Of a DNA stretch of 31,958 bases, positions 16,169-23,437 are shown one piece after another. Every line of letters starts with the position of its first letter. The first letter of the stretch is position 1. The stretch comes from an uncultured Fenollaria sp. GTDB lineage: Bacteria > Bacillota > Clostridia > Tissierellales > Peptoniphilaceae. A program made the translations under genes and the position numbers. The notes beneath the pieces are model-generated. The model saw nothing but the letters and a program-made list of their open reading frames with translations. It did no database searches and was not told the DNA's origin. The DNA is taken from positions 1 through 31,958 of the forward strand of contig NZ_CAKPYL010000011.1 of the NCBI RefSeq assembly GCF_934202865.1, read 5' to 3'.

Positions 16169-16348
16169 GCCCGTCATAAGTCATCTGCCCGTCATATGCC
16201 ATCCGCCCGTCATATGTCATCCGCCCGTCATACATCAACTGCCCGTCATATGCCATCCGCCCGTCATTTGTCTTTCACTCGGCATATGGCATCCGCCCGT
16301 CATTTGTCTTTCACTCGTCATATACCATCCGCTCGTCATAATGAAATC
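16169..16348. repeat. 18-bp minisatellite, 10 tandem units
   Basis: Ten consecutive 18-base units share the core GCCCGTCAT (variants ACTCGTCAT, GCTCGTCAT), followed by a variable 9-base half such as ATGCCATCC or TTGTCTTTC. Units 6-7 and 8-9 form a 36-base higher-order duplication. The array is clearly richer in G+C than the flanks. Two plus-strand frames stay open through it (6-residue repeats such as MPSARH), but no ribosome binding site is present. It fills most of the 16130-16407 gap between ispE and veg; the remaining 60 bases are A-rich and featureless. Confidence 0.95.
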
Positions 16349-16407
16349 ACTTTTTCAAACGAAGTGGCCCAGCCATCATCCCCGCTAAACAAAAAACGAA
16401 AAAAGGC

Positions 16408-16435
16408 AAAAAAAGTCCTCACATCACTGTGAGGA
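16408..16435 (-). terminator. Terminator of veg
   Basis: A perfect 8-bp stem TCCTCACA / TGTGAGGA (16416-16423, 16428-16435) with a 4-base loop is followed on the minus strand by CTTTTTTT, 7 bases after the veg stop. Confidence 0.9.
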
Positions 16436-16442
16436 AAATTTT

Positions 16443-16673
16443 TTAGATTATTTTTACTACTACCGTCGATGTTAATACATCTGAATAAGTATACGATATA
16501 ACCTGATCGTTATTTTGTCCATCTTCTAGCGTAACTGTGAATAGATTTGGATATGCTGAGGTAATCACTCCTTGAGCCTCGACAAAGGTATTTCGACCAA
16601 CATTTGTCGTTAGATGCACTTTTTTACCTAAAATACTCTCAACACTCTTTCTAATTCTCTTAATTTCGTTCAT
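16443..16673 (-). CDS. veg: Veg family protein (DUF1021)
   Basis: The 76-residue protein from the ATG at 16673 matches Veg: an N-terminal helix (IKRIRKSVESILGKKV), then a small beta-barrel with NVGRNTFVEAQGVI, AYPNLFTVTL and the YTYSDVLTSTVVV end. An in-frame ATG at 16694 would add seven residues; the shorter start fits the family better, with a GGTGG-like site upstream. Veg is highly expressed in Bacillus and has been linked to biofilm formation; its biochemical role is unclear. It is monocistronic here, with its own promoter and terminator. Confidence 0.88.
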   Translation of the reverse strand: MNEIKRIRKSVESILGKKVHLTTNVGRNTFVEAQGVITSAYPNLFTVTLEDGQNNDQVISYTYSDVLTSTVVVKII

Positions 16674-16717
16674 AAGATGAATCCCACCCTTCATATACTT
16701 GATCTACATCTATATAT

Positions 16718-16746
16718 AGTATAGCATACTTAATAAGATTTGTCAA
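16718..16746 (-). promoter_or_regulatory. Near-consensus sigma-A promoter of veg
   Basis: On the minus strand TTGACA (16746-16741), a 17-base spacer and TATACT (16723-16718) lie 45 bases before the veg start. The strength echoes the well-known strong veg promoter of B. subtilis. Confidence 0.85.
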
Positions 16747-16784
16747 TCATTTATATAAATTTATTTTATAATTGTACTAAAGTC

Positions 16785-18302
16785 TTAGTTTTTGTTCATG
16801 CTTGTGAACTTGACTTTTACGTCCATTTCCTTGCCGTTTCTGTTTATCTTAAGTGTCGCTTCGTCGCCAATATTGTAGCCAAACATTATCGACTTAAGTG
16901 TATTGACATCGGTAACTTCTTTGTCATCTACCTTTAGTAGTATGTCGCCCGCCATGATACCGGCTTTGTCGGCTGCAGTTCCATTTGCAACGCTTAGAAC
17001 GATAACGCCTTTATTTGTGTTTAGTTTGACCCTAAGAGCCGCTTCGTAGTCCTTTGCATTGTAGATGGATAGGCCTAGTTGAGCTGTTTGTGCCTTGCCT
17101 GTCTTTAAAATCGAGTTCAAAACGCCCTTAATCATATTGATAGGTATGCTAAAGCCAAGGCCTTCTGCATTAGTAAGCTTAACTGTGTTGATGCCGATGA
17201 CTTCGCCTTTTGAGTTTAGTAGTGGTCCACCTGAGTTACCTGGGTTTATGGATGCGTCTGTTTGAATTAGGTTATTTATAACTTGTTTATCTACTTTTAT
17301 AGTTCTATCCTTACCAGAGATAACGCCTGAAGTAACTGTTCTGTTGAAGTCAAGTCCTAGTGGGTTACCTATGGCGATAGCTATCTGACCGATTTGTACT
17401 TTGTCTGAGTCGCCTAGTTCAGCAACTGGTAAATTCTTTGCATTTATTTTGATTATGGCAAGGTCCATGTCCTCGTCCATCCACACTATCTTTGCCTTGT
17501 GTGTTGAGCCATCATCAAGTAAAACGCTTATCTTGCCGCCTTTGTTTTGCTTAGTATTATCTTTATCTTTGCTGCTATAATCATAAGCGCTGCCATTATC
17601 ATCATCGTCTTCATCAATATCGTCGTCATCATCGATAGTTTTGCTTTGCTTATTGCCCGAGCTGCCTCCACCAAATGGGAAGTCGTCTCCAAATGGAAAA
17701 TCGTCGAAGCCTTCGTTTGTGTTTTGCACTTCCGATTTAACTACGTGAGCGTTTGTAATGATGTAGCCGTCCGGGCTAACGATAACGCCTGAGCCAGTGC
17801 CTTTACCAAGGGCTTGTCTACCGAAGAAGTCTCTCGAAATGACTTGAGTTGTTATACCTACAACGGATGGTATAGCCTTCTTAGTGGCTGCTTCGACTAT
17901 TTCAGTCGGTTGATCAATAGTAATTTTTTGTGTATCGTTTTTAGCCTCGCTGTGCATATAGTTATATGCGTTGTTCGCTCTATTGAAGATGTAAGCGCCG
18001 CCAAAACCTGTTAGCGTACCAAAGAAGATAGCAAATATGATTGACCATACAAAAACGCCTTTGCCATAACGCTTCTTTTCTTTTTTATCTACTTCGTTGT
18101 ATGAGAACTTCGCTTTTCTTGGGCTTGGCCTGTCATAGTTATTTCTTTCAGGACCATTGGCCCTTCTATATGTCCTTCTCTCATAAACGTCTTCATCTGT
18201 TTGAGTAAAAGTACTTTCTTCATCATGAAGCTCTTCTACTTCCGGATTTTCAATGATATCATCATCGTCAATGATTTCATTACCATATTCATCGAATTTC
18301 AT
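16785..18302 (-). CDS. htrA: HtrA/DegP-type membrane-anchored serine protease with PDZ domain
   Basis: The start at 18302 follows AAAGGAGG; a longer frame to 18500 would overlap the divergent exoA gene. The 505-residue protein has an acidic cytoplasmic N-terminus (1-75), one membrane helix (about 84-106), a trypsin-like domain and a PDZ domain (about 400-500). The catalytic triad is His186 (TNAHVV), Asp280 (DMDLAI) and Ser357 (GNSGGPL). Between His and Asp lies an insert of about 60 residues (193-255) rich in Gly/Phe and then Asp/Glu, absent from most HtrA proteins and presumably disordered. It should act outside the membrane in quality control of secreted proteins. It is probably monocistronic. 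Confidence 0.92.
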   Translation of the reverse strand: MKFDEYGNEIIDDDDIIENPEVEELHDEESTFTQTDEDVYERRTYRRANGPERNNYDRPSPRKAKFSYNEVDKKEKKRYGKGVFVWSIIFAIFFGTLTGFGGAYIFNRANNAYNYMHSEAKNDTQKITIDQPTEIVEAATKKAIPSVVGITTQVISRDFFGRQALGKGTGSGVIVSPDGYIITNAHVVKSEVQNTNEGFDDFPFGDDFPFGGGSSGNKQSKTIDDDDDIDEDDDDNGSAYDYSSKDKDNTKQNKGGKISVLLDDGSTHKAKIVWMDEDMDLAIIKINAKNLPVAELGDSDKVQIGQIAIAIGNPLGLDFNRTVTSGVISGKDRTIKVDKQVINNLIQTDASINPGNSGGPLLNSKGEVIGINTVKLTNAEGLGFSIPINMIKGVLNSILKTGKAQTAQLGLSIYNAKDYEAALRVKLNTNKGVIVLSVANGTAADKAGIMAGDILLKVDDKEVTDVNTLKSIMFGYNIGDEATLKINRNGKEMDVKVKFTSMNKN

Positions 18303-18398
18303 AATCTTGTCCTCCTTTTGATTTTCTAACTTTATTATAAATGTCTTTTGTGATAAAATAGTGATAAGGATGTGAAAATTTTTAAAAGAGGTGATTAA
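18303..18398. promoter_or_regulatory. Divergent htrA/exoA promoter region
   Basis: On the minus strand TATAAT (18339-18334) lies 31 bases before htrA but has no good -35 box. On the plus strand TGATAAAAT (18351-18359) could be an extended -10 for exoA. The AGAGGTGAT ribosome binding site of exoA lies at about 18386-18394. Confidence 0.4.
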
Positions 18399-19154
18399 AT
18401 GAAATTTATTTCGTGGAATGTTAATGGTATAAGGGCCGTCCTTAAAAAGAACTTCAATGAGTTTTTGGATGACACTATGGCTGATATATACGCATTTCAA
18501 GAGACTAAGATATCAGAAGGAATACTGATGATGGAGCGTGAAGGCTACCACGAGTACTGGAACTACGCTGAAAAGAAAGGTTACTCAGGCACTATGATAC
18601 TTACTAAGACTGAGCCAAGAAATGTGACTTATGGCCTTGGCATAGCTGAGCACGATACTGAAGGCAGGGTCATAACGCTTGAGTATGATGACTTCTTCTT
18701 TGTTAATGTCTACACGCCTAATGCGCAAGATGGACTTAAGAGGATAAAGTACAGACAAGATTGGGAGGATGCGTTTAGAGACTACCTTAATGACCTTAGA
18801 AAGACTAAGGGCGTTGTTGTGTGCGGCGACTTAAATGTGGCTCACAACGAGATCGACCTTAAGAATCCAAAGGCAAACGTAGGCAAAGCGGGCTTCTCTG
18901 ACGAAGAGAGAGAAAAGTTCAACGCGCTACTTGACTCGGGCTTCATCGATACATTCAGGTACTTCTACCCTGATCTTGAAGATAAATACTCTTGGTGGTC
19001 ATATAGAACTAGAGCAAGATCAAGAAACGCTGGCTGGAGGATCGATTACTTCTTGGTATCGAAAGAGCTTGAATGCAATATTAAGGACGCAGCAATCCTT
19101 GATGACGTCTTGGGTTCAGACCATTGTCCAGTCTCACTTGATATAGAGTTTTAG
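18399..19154 (+). CDS. exoA: Exodeoxyribonuclease III (ExoA/Xth, AP endonuclease)
   Basis: The 251-residue protein shows every landmark of the Exo III family in order: SWNVNGIRA (residues 5-13), the metal-binding Glu in FQETKIS, KKGYSGTMILTK, GDLNVAHNEIDL with the catalytic Asp/Asn, WRIDYFLVS and the terminal LGSDHCPV with the catalytic His. It cleaves DNA 5' of abasic sites in base excision repair and has 3'-phosphodiesterase activity. AGAGGTGAT precedes the ATG. It is likely monocistronic; a fresh promoter follows within 10 bases of its stop. Confidence 0.95.
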   Translation: MKFISWNVNGIRAVLKKNFNEFLDDTMADIYAFQETKISEGILMMEREGYHEYWNYAEKKGYSGTMILTKTEPRNVTYGLGIAEHDTEGRVITLEYDDFFFVNVYTPNAQDGLKRIKYRQDWEDAFRDYLNDLRKTKGVVVCGDLNVAHNEIDLKNPKANVGKAGFSDEEREKFNALLDSGFIDTFRYFYPDLEDKYSWWSYRTRARSRNAGWRIDYFLVSKELECNIKDAAILDDVLGSDHCPVSLDIEF

Positions 19155-19161
19155 CCTCGAT

Positions 19162-19191
19162 TTGACAAATGCGATTTAATTTTGTTATAAT
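19162..19191 (+). promoter_or_regulatory. Consensus promoter of the 3D-protein operon
   Basis: TTGACA (19162-19167), an 18-base spacer and TATAAT (19186-19191) lie 32 bases before the ATG at 19224, which has AAAGGAG in front of it. Confidence 0.88.
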
Positions 19192-19223
19192 ATCATATAT
19201 GACAAATTCGAAAGGAGAAGACT

Positions 19224-20057
19224 ATGAAAAAAATAATTAATTTTATACTATTCTTATTAATAGTATCAAGTCTTTCTTTTGCTAAAGATGCAAAAACTCA
19301 CGTATATGAGATTGATAACAATGGAGTCGTTAAGACATATAAAACATCGTGTAAAACAGTAAAAGAACTATTAAGCGATCTAAAGATTAAAGTTGATGAT
19401 GACGACATCGTCATACCAGACTTAGATACAGTTCTTAAGAGCGAAGGAAAGATAAGTATAATAAAGGTAGACGTTAAAGTCATTGAAAAAGAAGTCGAAG
19501 CGCCTTTTAAAACTATTAAGAAGAAAAACAAAGAGCTAACGCATAAGCAAAGCAAAATTTTAGTTCAAGGCGTGAACGGCAAGAACAAAGTCAAATGCAA
19601 AACTTATTATGCGGCTGGCAAGGTCATCAAAGAGGAAGTAATTCACGTTGAGACTCTAGTTAAGCCTATTGACCAAGTTTTTGAAGAAGGAACAAAAGAC
19701 GTTTTTACTAACGACAGAGGCGACTTCACCGCAAGAAAAGCCATCAAGATGGTGGCAACTGCATATGAAGCAGGTCCAAGATCAACTGGCAAGAGACCTG
19801 GCGACAAGGGCTACGGCATCACAGCTTCAGGCGCAAGAGCTAAAAGAGGCACAGTTGCAGTCGATCCGCGTGTAATACCTCTAGGCACTAAGCTATATAT
19901 AAAGAGCTTGACACCAGGCGTTCCTGATTATGGCTTTGCCATCGCTCAAGATACTGGCGGCGCCATCAAAGGTAATAAGATTGACCTTTTCATGGACACA
20001 GTTTGGGAGTGCATGCAATTTGGTAGAAGACCTGTTATGGTCTACATCTTACAATGA
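19224..20057 (+). CDS. Secreted cell-wall protein with DUF348/G5-like and 3D domains (YabE/Rpf-like)
   Basis: The 277-residue protein starts with a signal peptide (residues 1-20, SLSFA/KDA). A ubiquitin-like DUF348-type region (about 25-80, KTVKELLSDLKIKVDDDD) and a G5-like region (about 82-150) follow. The C-terminal 3D domain (175-277) carries the three conserved aspartates Asp214 (VDPRVIPLG), Asp243 (AQDTGG) and Asp254 (KIDLFM). The 3D domain has the double-psi barrel of MltA-type lytic transglycosylases, so peptidoglycan cleavage or remodelling is likely. The TGA stop overlaps the ATG of the next gene (ATGA), so the two are co-translated. Confidence 0.88.
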   Translation: MKKIINFILFLLIVSSLSFAKDAKTHVYEIDNNGVVKTYKTSCKTVKELLSDLKIKVDDDDIVIPDLDTVLKSEGKISIIKVDVKVIEKEVEAPFKTIKKKNKELTHKQSKILVQGVNGKNKVKCKTYYAAGKVIKEEVIHVETLVKPIDQVFEEGTKDVFTNDRGDFTARKAIKMVATAYEAGPRSTGKRPGDKGYGITASGARAKRGTVAVDPRVIPLGTKLYIKSLTPGVPDYGFAIAQDTGGAIKGNKIDLFMDTVWECMQFGRRPVMVYILQ

Positions 20058-20626
20058 TAAAGAAAATAATTAAGCTATTAATTAAAATATTTTTAGCTTT
20101 GGCAATAGTTTTGGAGATACTAGTTATCTTTAACAATAGCAAAAGACCATCTGGCTCACCCGAGTACATCATAGTGCCCGGAGCGAGATGCAAGAACAAT
20201 GAGCCGATGCTCGCACTTAAGTATAGGCTTGATGCAGCGTATGAGTATTACACTATACATGGTAGTGTAAAGATAATCACGACAGGCGCTGAGAGCCAAG
20301 GCGAAACGATAAGTGAAGCGATGGCTGCGAAGAACTATCTTGTATCGCTAGGCGTTGACGAAAGTGATGTCATCACTGAAGAGCACTCTACTAATACTAT
20401 AGAGAATCTTGAGTACGCAAGCGACATCGCCGGCAAGGACAAAAATTATTTAATCGTGTCAAACGGCTTTCATATGTTTAGAATCGATTTAATAAGTAAG
20501 TACCTCGGCATCAAGCACGAGCTATACTCAGCCAAGACGCCAAATGACATACTAGTCAAAAACTATTTACAAGAAGTCGCATCAATATTTTATTTAGCAT
20601 TTAAGATAGTGACAGGAAAAGTTTAA
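20054..20626 (+). CDS. YdcF/DUF218-family envelope protein
   Basis: The 190-residue protein has one N-terminal membrane helix (about residues 8-26) and a DUF218 domain. Typical elements are YIIVPGARCKNNEP, IITTGAESQGETISEA, ITEEHSTNTIENLEYA and YLIVSNGFHMFR. DUF218 proteins (YdcF, SanA, ElyC) act in the cell envelope and have been linked to peptidoglycan or lipid-carrier metabolism, but the reaction is not settled. Coupling to a 3D peptidoglycan enzyme through a 4-base overlap supports a cell-wall role. Confidence 0.85.
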   Translation: MIKKIIKLLIKIFLALAIVLEILVIFNNSKRPSGSPEYIIVPGARCKNNEPMLALKYRLDAAYEYYTIHGSVKIITTGAESQGETISEAMAAKNYLVSLGVDESDVITEEHSTNTIENLEYASDIAGKDKNYLIVSNGFHMFRIDLISKYLGIKHELYSAKTPNDILVKNYLQEVASIFYLAFKIVTGKV

Positions 20627-20639
20627 TAAGATTATATTA

Positions 20640-20667
20640 GGCAGAACGATATGGTTCTGCCTTTTTT
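20640..20667 (+). terminator. Terminator of the 3D/ydcF operon
   Basis: An 8-bp stem GGCAGAAC / GTTCTGCC (20640-20647, 20654-20661) with a 6-base loop is followed by TTTTTT, 13 bases after the stop. Confidence 0.9.
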
Positions 20668-20675
20668 ATGCACAC

Positions 20676-20709
20676 AAAAATGGATAGGAAAGTTAATTCC
20701 TATCCATTT
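20676..20709 (-). terminator. Terminator of the ABC exporter gene
   Basis: A perfect stem TGGATAGGAA / TTCCTATCCA (20681-20690, 20697-20706), with A-T extensions, is followed by T5 on the minus strand. It lies about 40 bases past the ABC gene stop and next to the convergent ydcF terminator. Confidence 0.8.
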
Positions 20710-20745
20710 ATTAAATCTCGTATATTATCTTCTCTTCAAAATCAT

Positions 20746-22304
20746 TTATATAGCAATGCTCTTTGTAAAATACTTTTCGTCAATGTATTTATGGTCGATA
20801 GTGATGATTGTTTTTAATGATAAATATTTCATAGTGTCATCAAATATCTCATAGAAGAGCGTCTCATCAAGTCCCGTGCTTATCTCATCAAAGATATATA
20901 GTTCGCAGTCCTTGTATAAGGCTCTTGCTAATAGTACTCTTGTCTTTTCGCCGCCAGACAAAGTGCTACTGTCAAAACCAATATTATTTAAGCCATATTT
21001 TTCAATAACTTCATCTAGTCTACATATCTTAATGATTTTATTAAGCTTGTCATCATCTACTTTGGACTTGAATGTGATGTTATCAATGATTGACATGTTA
21101 AATAATTTATTCTCTTGAAAAACTGCTGATAAAGATATCATTTGATTTTCTTTGCCATCGACATAAACGTGACCAGAAGTCGGCTTATACATATTAGTAA
21201 TTAGCTTTGCAATGGTCGACTTACCCGAACCAGTTCTGCCGTTAATCTTTAATTTATCATTTTTATTGATGAGCAGATTAAAATCCTTCAAGATCTGATT
21301 ATCTCCATATTTTAGTGAAACGTCCTTAAATTCGATTTTCTTAAAGTCTTCGATTAAATTAATATTTTCTTTCTCTATGCTGTCGAAAGTCTCGTCTATT
21401 CTTTTAACTGAGTTTTTAAAAGCAGATATTTCTTTTTGATTTTCTATGATATTAAATATTGGATCAGTTATCATCGATGCATATAAAATGATGGCGATTA
21501 GTGCTCCGACAGAAAGACTGCCTTGACTAACACGCATACCTCCAATAAAAATTAGAGTCGCCATAATTAGGTTAAATAATAAACTTACAAGTGCTTGAGA
21601 AACATTTTTTATGTTTACAATTTTTTATCAAGCTTAGTTAATTCATGATTCTCTTCGTGAAACTCGTTTGTAAAAACTTTTTCTTTATTAAATAGTTTTA
21701 TATCTCTCGCGCCGACAATGATGTCGAAAAATTTATTAATTACATTAAGCCTTTGTATTTGGCTCTTTTCAGAAGCTGTCTCAGAGCTCTGTAAGATTTT
21801 TTGAATCACTAGTGTTGATATGGCAGATATGATAATCATCGCAAATAGCATGATGTAGTCGTACTTAATAATTATGATAGACCCAATTATAAAGCTTGAT
21901 ATTGAAAAGCCTAAGTCAAATATTAATGGTATTAGTTTATCGTCAAGCGCTTTTAAATCGTCAATTATTACATTAAAGACATTACTTCGTCCAGCTTGTT
22001 CAAGTTGATCAATCTTTGTATTAAGAACGCTTTCGACTATATCATCTTTTATTTCTCTATTTAAGTTTAACTCAAATTTTGATCCAAAATTGACAAGAGC
22101 TATCTTAAACATATTTACAAAAATGTATACTAGCGAATAAAGTATTATATATTTTATAAATTCACTTTGTATGCCTAATGTTAAGTAGTCTATCACCTTT
22201 TGTATGAAAACCATAGGGAAGATGCTTAAACTACCTACGATTATACCAGTTAAAAATAATAATAAAATTTTAGGAAAATTCTTTTTGTATTTATCTCTTA
22301 TCAT
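20746..22304 (-). pseudogene. ABC exporter (membrane domain + ATPase) split by a one-base frameshift
   Basis: Two adjacent frames are one ABC exporter half-transporter. The first (22304-21615, 229 residues) has four membrane segments and ends at a TAA right after an A6 tract (21626-21621 on the minus strand). Adding one A restores a frame running K-K-I-V-N-I-K-N-V-S-Q-A-L into the second part, which has the last membrane segments and an ATPase with Walker A GRTGSGKST, signature LSGGE, Walker B ELYIFDE and the H-loop His (TIDHK). The joined protein would have about 519 residues. Its A+T content looks higher than that of its neighbours, which may mean acquisition. Substrate unknown; drug, lipid or peptide export are possible. 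A sequencing error in the homopolymer is the main alternative to a real mutation. Confidence 0.8.
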
Positions 22305-22360
22305 AATTGCCTCCTATTATATATAATCTTATGCTTATTAATACACATTATGATAAATAC

Positions 22361-22369
22361 ATTATAGCA
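22361..22369 (-). promoter_or_regulatory. Extended -10 promoter of the ABC exporter gene
   Basis: TGCTATAAT on the minus strand lies about 57 bases before the ATG at 22304 and has only a weak -35 (TTGTTT at 15 bases). AGGAGG precedes the ATG. Confidence 0.5.
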
Positions 22370-22442
22370 CATTTTTTTCAAAAACAATATATGCACTTGC
22401 TTTTTTATATTTATTAAATGTCACTCAGCATTATATACATAC

Positions 22443-22473
22443 AAAAAACTCTTGAGCAAGTGCCCAAGAGTTT
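22443..22473 (-). terminator. Terminator of glsB-like gene
   Basis: A 9-bp stem AAACTCTTG / CAAGAGTTT (22446-22454, 22465-22473) is followed by T6 on the minus strand, about 20 bases after the stop. Confidence 0.75.
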
Positions 22474-22491
22474 CTTCATCTAATTTAATAC

Positions 22492-22740
22492 TTATCTCTT
22501 TCTTCCGAAAATCATATTAACTAACCAGATCAACACAACTGCGCCGACAATACCAACTATGATGTCGTTGACCATGCCGCCCTTTGCTTCGAAACCAGCT
22601 AGCCCAGCTATCCATCTACCGATGCCGCCGCCTATGATACCAGCAAGGATGTTTTTGATCCAGCCCATTTGTGCATCTGTTTTCATAATTAATGAAGCTA
22701 TCCAACCAGATAAGGCTCCAACTATAATTGAATATAACAT
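22492..22740 (-). CDS. GlsB/YeaQ/YmgE-family stress-response membrane protein
   Basis: The 82-residue protein consists of three membrane segments rich in glycine. Residues 1-20 hold the family's [13 protein letters not shown] motif, residues 30-50 the [17 protein letters not shown] motif, and residues 58-78 the last helix before the GRKR end. It matches the transglycosylase-associated (Pfam name) small membrane protein family, which is often stress-induced; the name does not imply transglycosylase activity. GGAGGAG precedes the ATG. It is monocistronic. Confidence 0.9.
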   Translation of the reverse strand: MLYSIIVGALSGWIASLIMKTDAQMGWIKNILAGIIGGGIGRWIAGLAGFEAKGGMVNDIIVGIVGAVVLIWLVNMIFGRKR

Positions 22741-22785
22741 AATATCTCCTCCTCACTCTACTATTACCCAAAATGATGAATTTTA

Positions 22786-22814
22786 TTTACAAAATATCAT
22801 ATTTATGTTAATAT
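22786..22814 (+). promoter_or_regulatory. Promoter of free methionine sulfoxide reductase gene
   Basis: TTTACA (22786-22791), a 17-base spacer and TAATAT (22809-22814) lie 17 bases before the ATG. GAGGTGAT just before the ATG is the ribosome binding site. Confidence 0.6.
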
Positions 22815-22831
22815 TTTTATGAGGTGATTAT

Positions 22832-23329
22832 ATGATTGACATAAGTAGAGCAAATAATTTAAGTAAAGAGGATAAATATAAGCTTGCCATGGAGATGATT
22901 AGGCGCCAATTTCAAGAGGAGACTAATTTTATAGCGAATCTCGCAAATACCGCGGCCATCATATATCACTTGATTGATGGCGTGTCATGGTCGGGCTTTT
23001 ACTTATATGATGGAACTAATCTTGTGCTTGGTCCCTTCCAAGGCAAACCCGCTTGCAATAGGATAATGCTTGGTAAAGGCGTCTGCGGCACTGCTTACTC
23101 GAGCAAAAAGACCATTGTCGTTGATGATGTTAATAGCTTTGCTGGCCACATCGCTTGTGACGCTATGAGCAAAAGTGAAATTGTCGTTCCTATATATAAT
23201 ATAACGCGCGGCGTTGGTGTATTGGACATCGACTCTTATGAATATGGTAATTTTGATGCCATTGACAAAGAGTATTTAGAAAAGATTGTAGACTACATTG
23301 TAAAACATAGTGACACGTCACTAAGGTAA
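22832..23329 (+). CDS. msrC: Free methionine-R-sulfoxide reductase (GAF-domain fRMsr)
   Basis: The 165-residue protein is a single GAF domain of the fRMsr type. The diagnostic residues are all present: WSGFYL (53-58), Cys75 in the PAC motif, Cys85 in GKGVCGTA and the catalytic Cys109 in HIACDAMSKSEIVVP, followed by GVGVLDIDS with the substrate-binding Asp. It reduces free L-methionine-R-sulfoxide and so counters oxidative damage in the cytoplasm. It is divergent from the glsB-like gene, and both may be stress-related. Confidence 0.92.
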   Translation: MIDISRANNLSKEDKYKLAMEMIRRQFQEETNFIANLANTAAIIYHLIDGVSWSGFYLYDGTNLVLGPFQGKPACNRIMLGKGVCGTAYSSKKTIVVDDVNSFAGHIACDAMSKSEIVVPIYNITRGVGVLDIDSYEYGNFDAIDKEYLEKIVDYIVKHSDTSLR

Positions 23330-23387
23330 AAGCTGTATAGATAGATTTTATTTAAAACAAGTTTTATATTCAAATATTTTATAATTA

Positions 23388-23416
23388 TTGATTATTCCAA
23401 AAGTTTTTGCTACAAT
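23388..23416 (+). promoter_or_regulatory. Promoter of the ABC importer operon
   Basis: TTGATT (23388-23393), a 17-base spacer and TACAAT (23411-23416) lie 21 bases before the ATG at 23438, which has GGAGGG in front. Confidence 0.7.
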
Positions 23417-23437
23417 GGCTAATGGAGGGATAAAATA

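Noticed and set aside
16167..16432. Plus-strand frames of 73 and 78 codons with 6-residue repeats across the 18-bp array
   Set aside because: They arise because the repeat period is a multiple of three. No ribosome binding site is present, two frames are open at once, and one runs into the veg terminator.
18303..18500. N-terminal extension of HtrA to 18500
   Set aside because: It would overlap the exoA coding region; AAAGGAGG and an acidic HtrA-type N-terminus support 18302.
21615..21626. Canonical programmed -1 frameshift site in the ABC exporter
   Set aside because: The tract reads T-AAA-AAA-T, not a proper X-XXY-YYZ heptamer, and no strong downstream hairpin was seen; an indel or sequencing error is simpler, though not excluded.
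23341..23385. Possible terminator/hairpin TAAAAC-AA-GTTTTA after the fRMsr gene
   Set aside because: The loop of two bases is too tight and no T-run follows, so it is likely A+T-rich chance.
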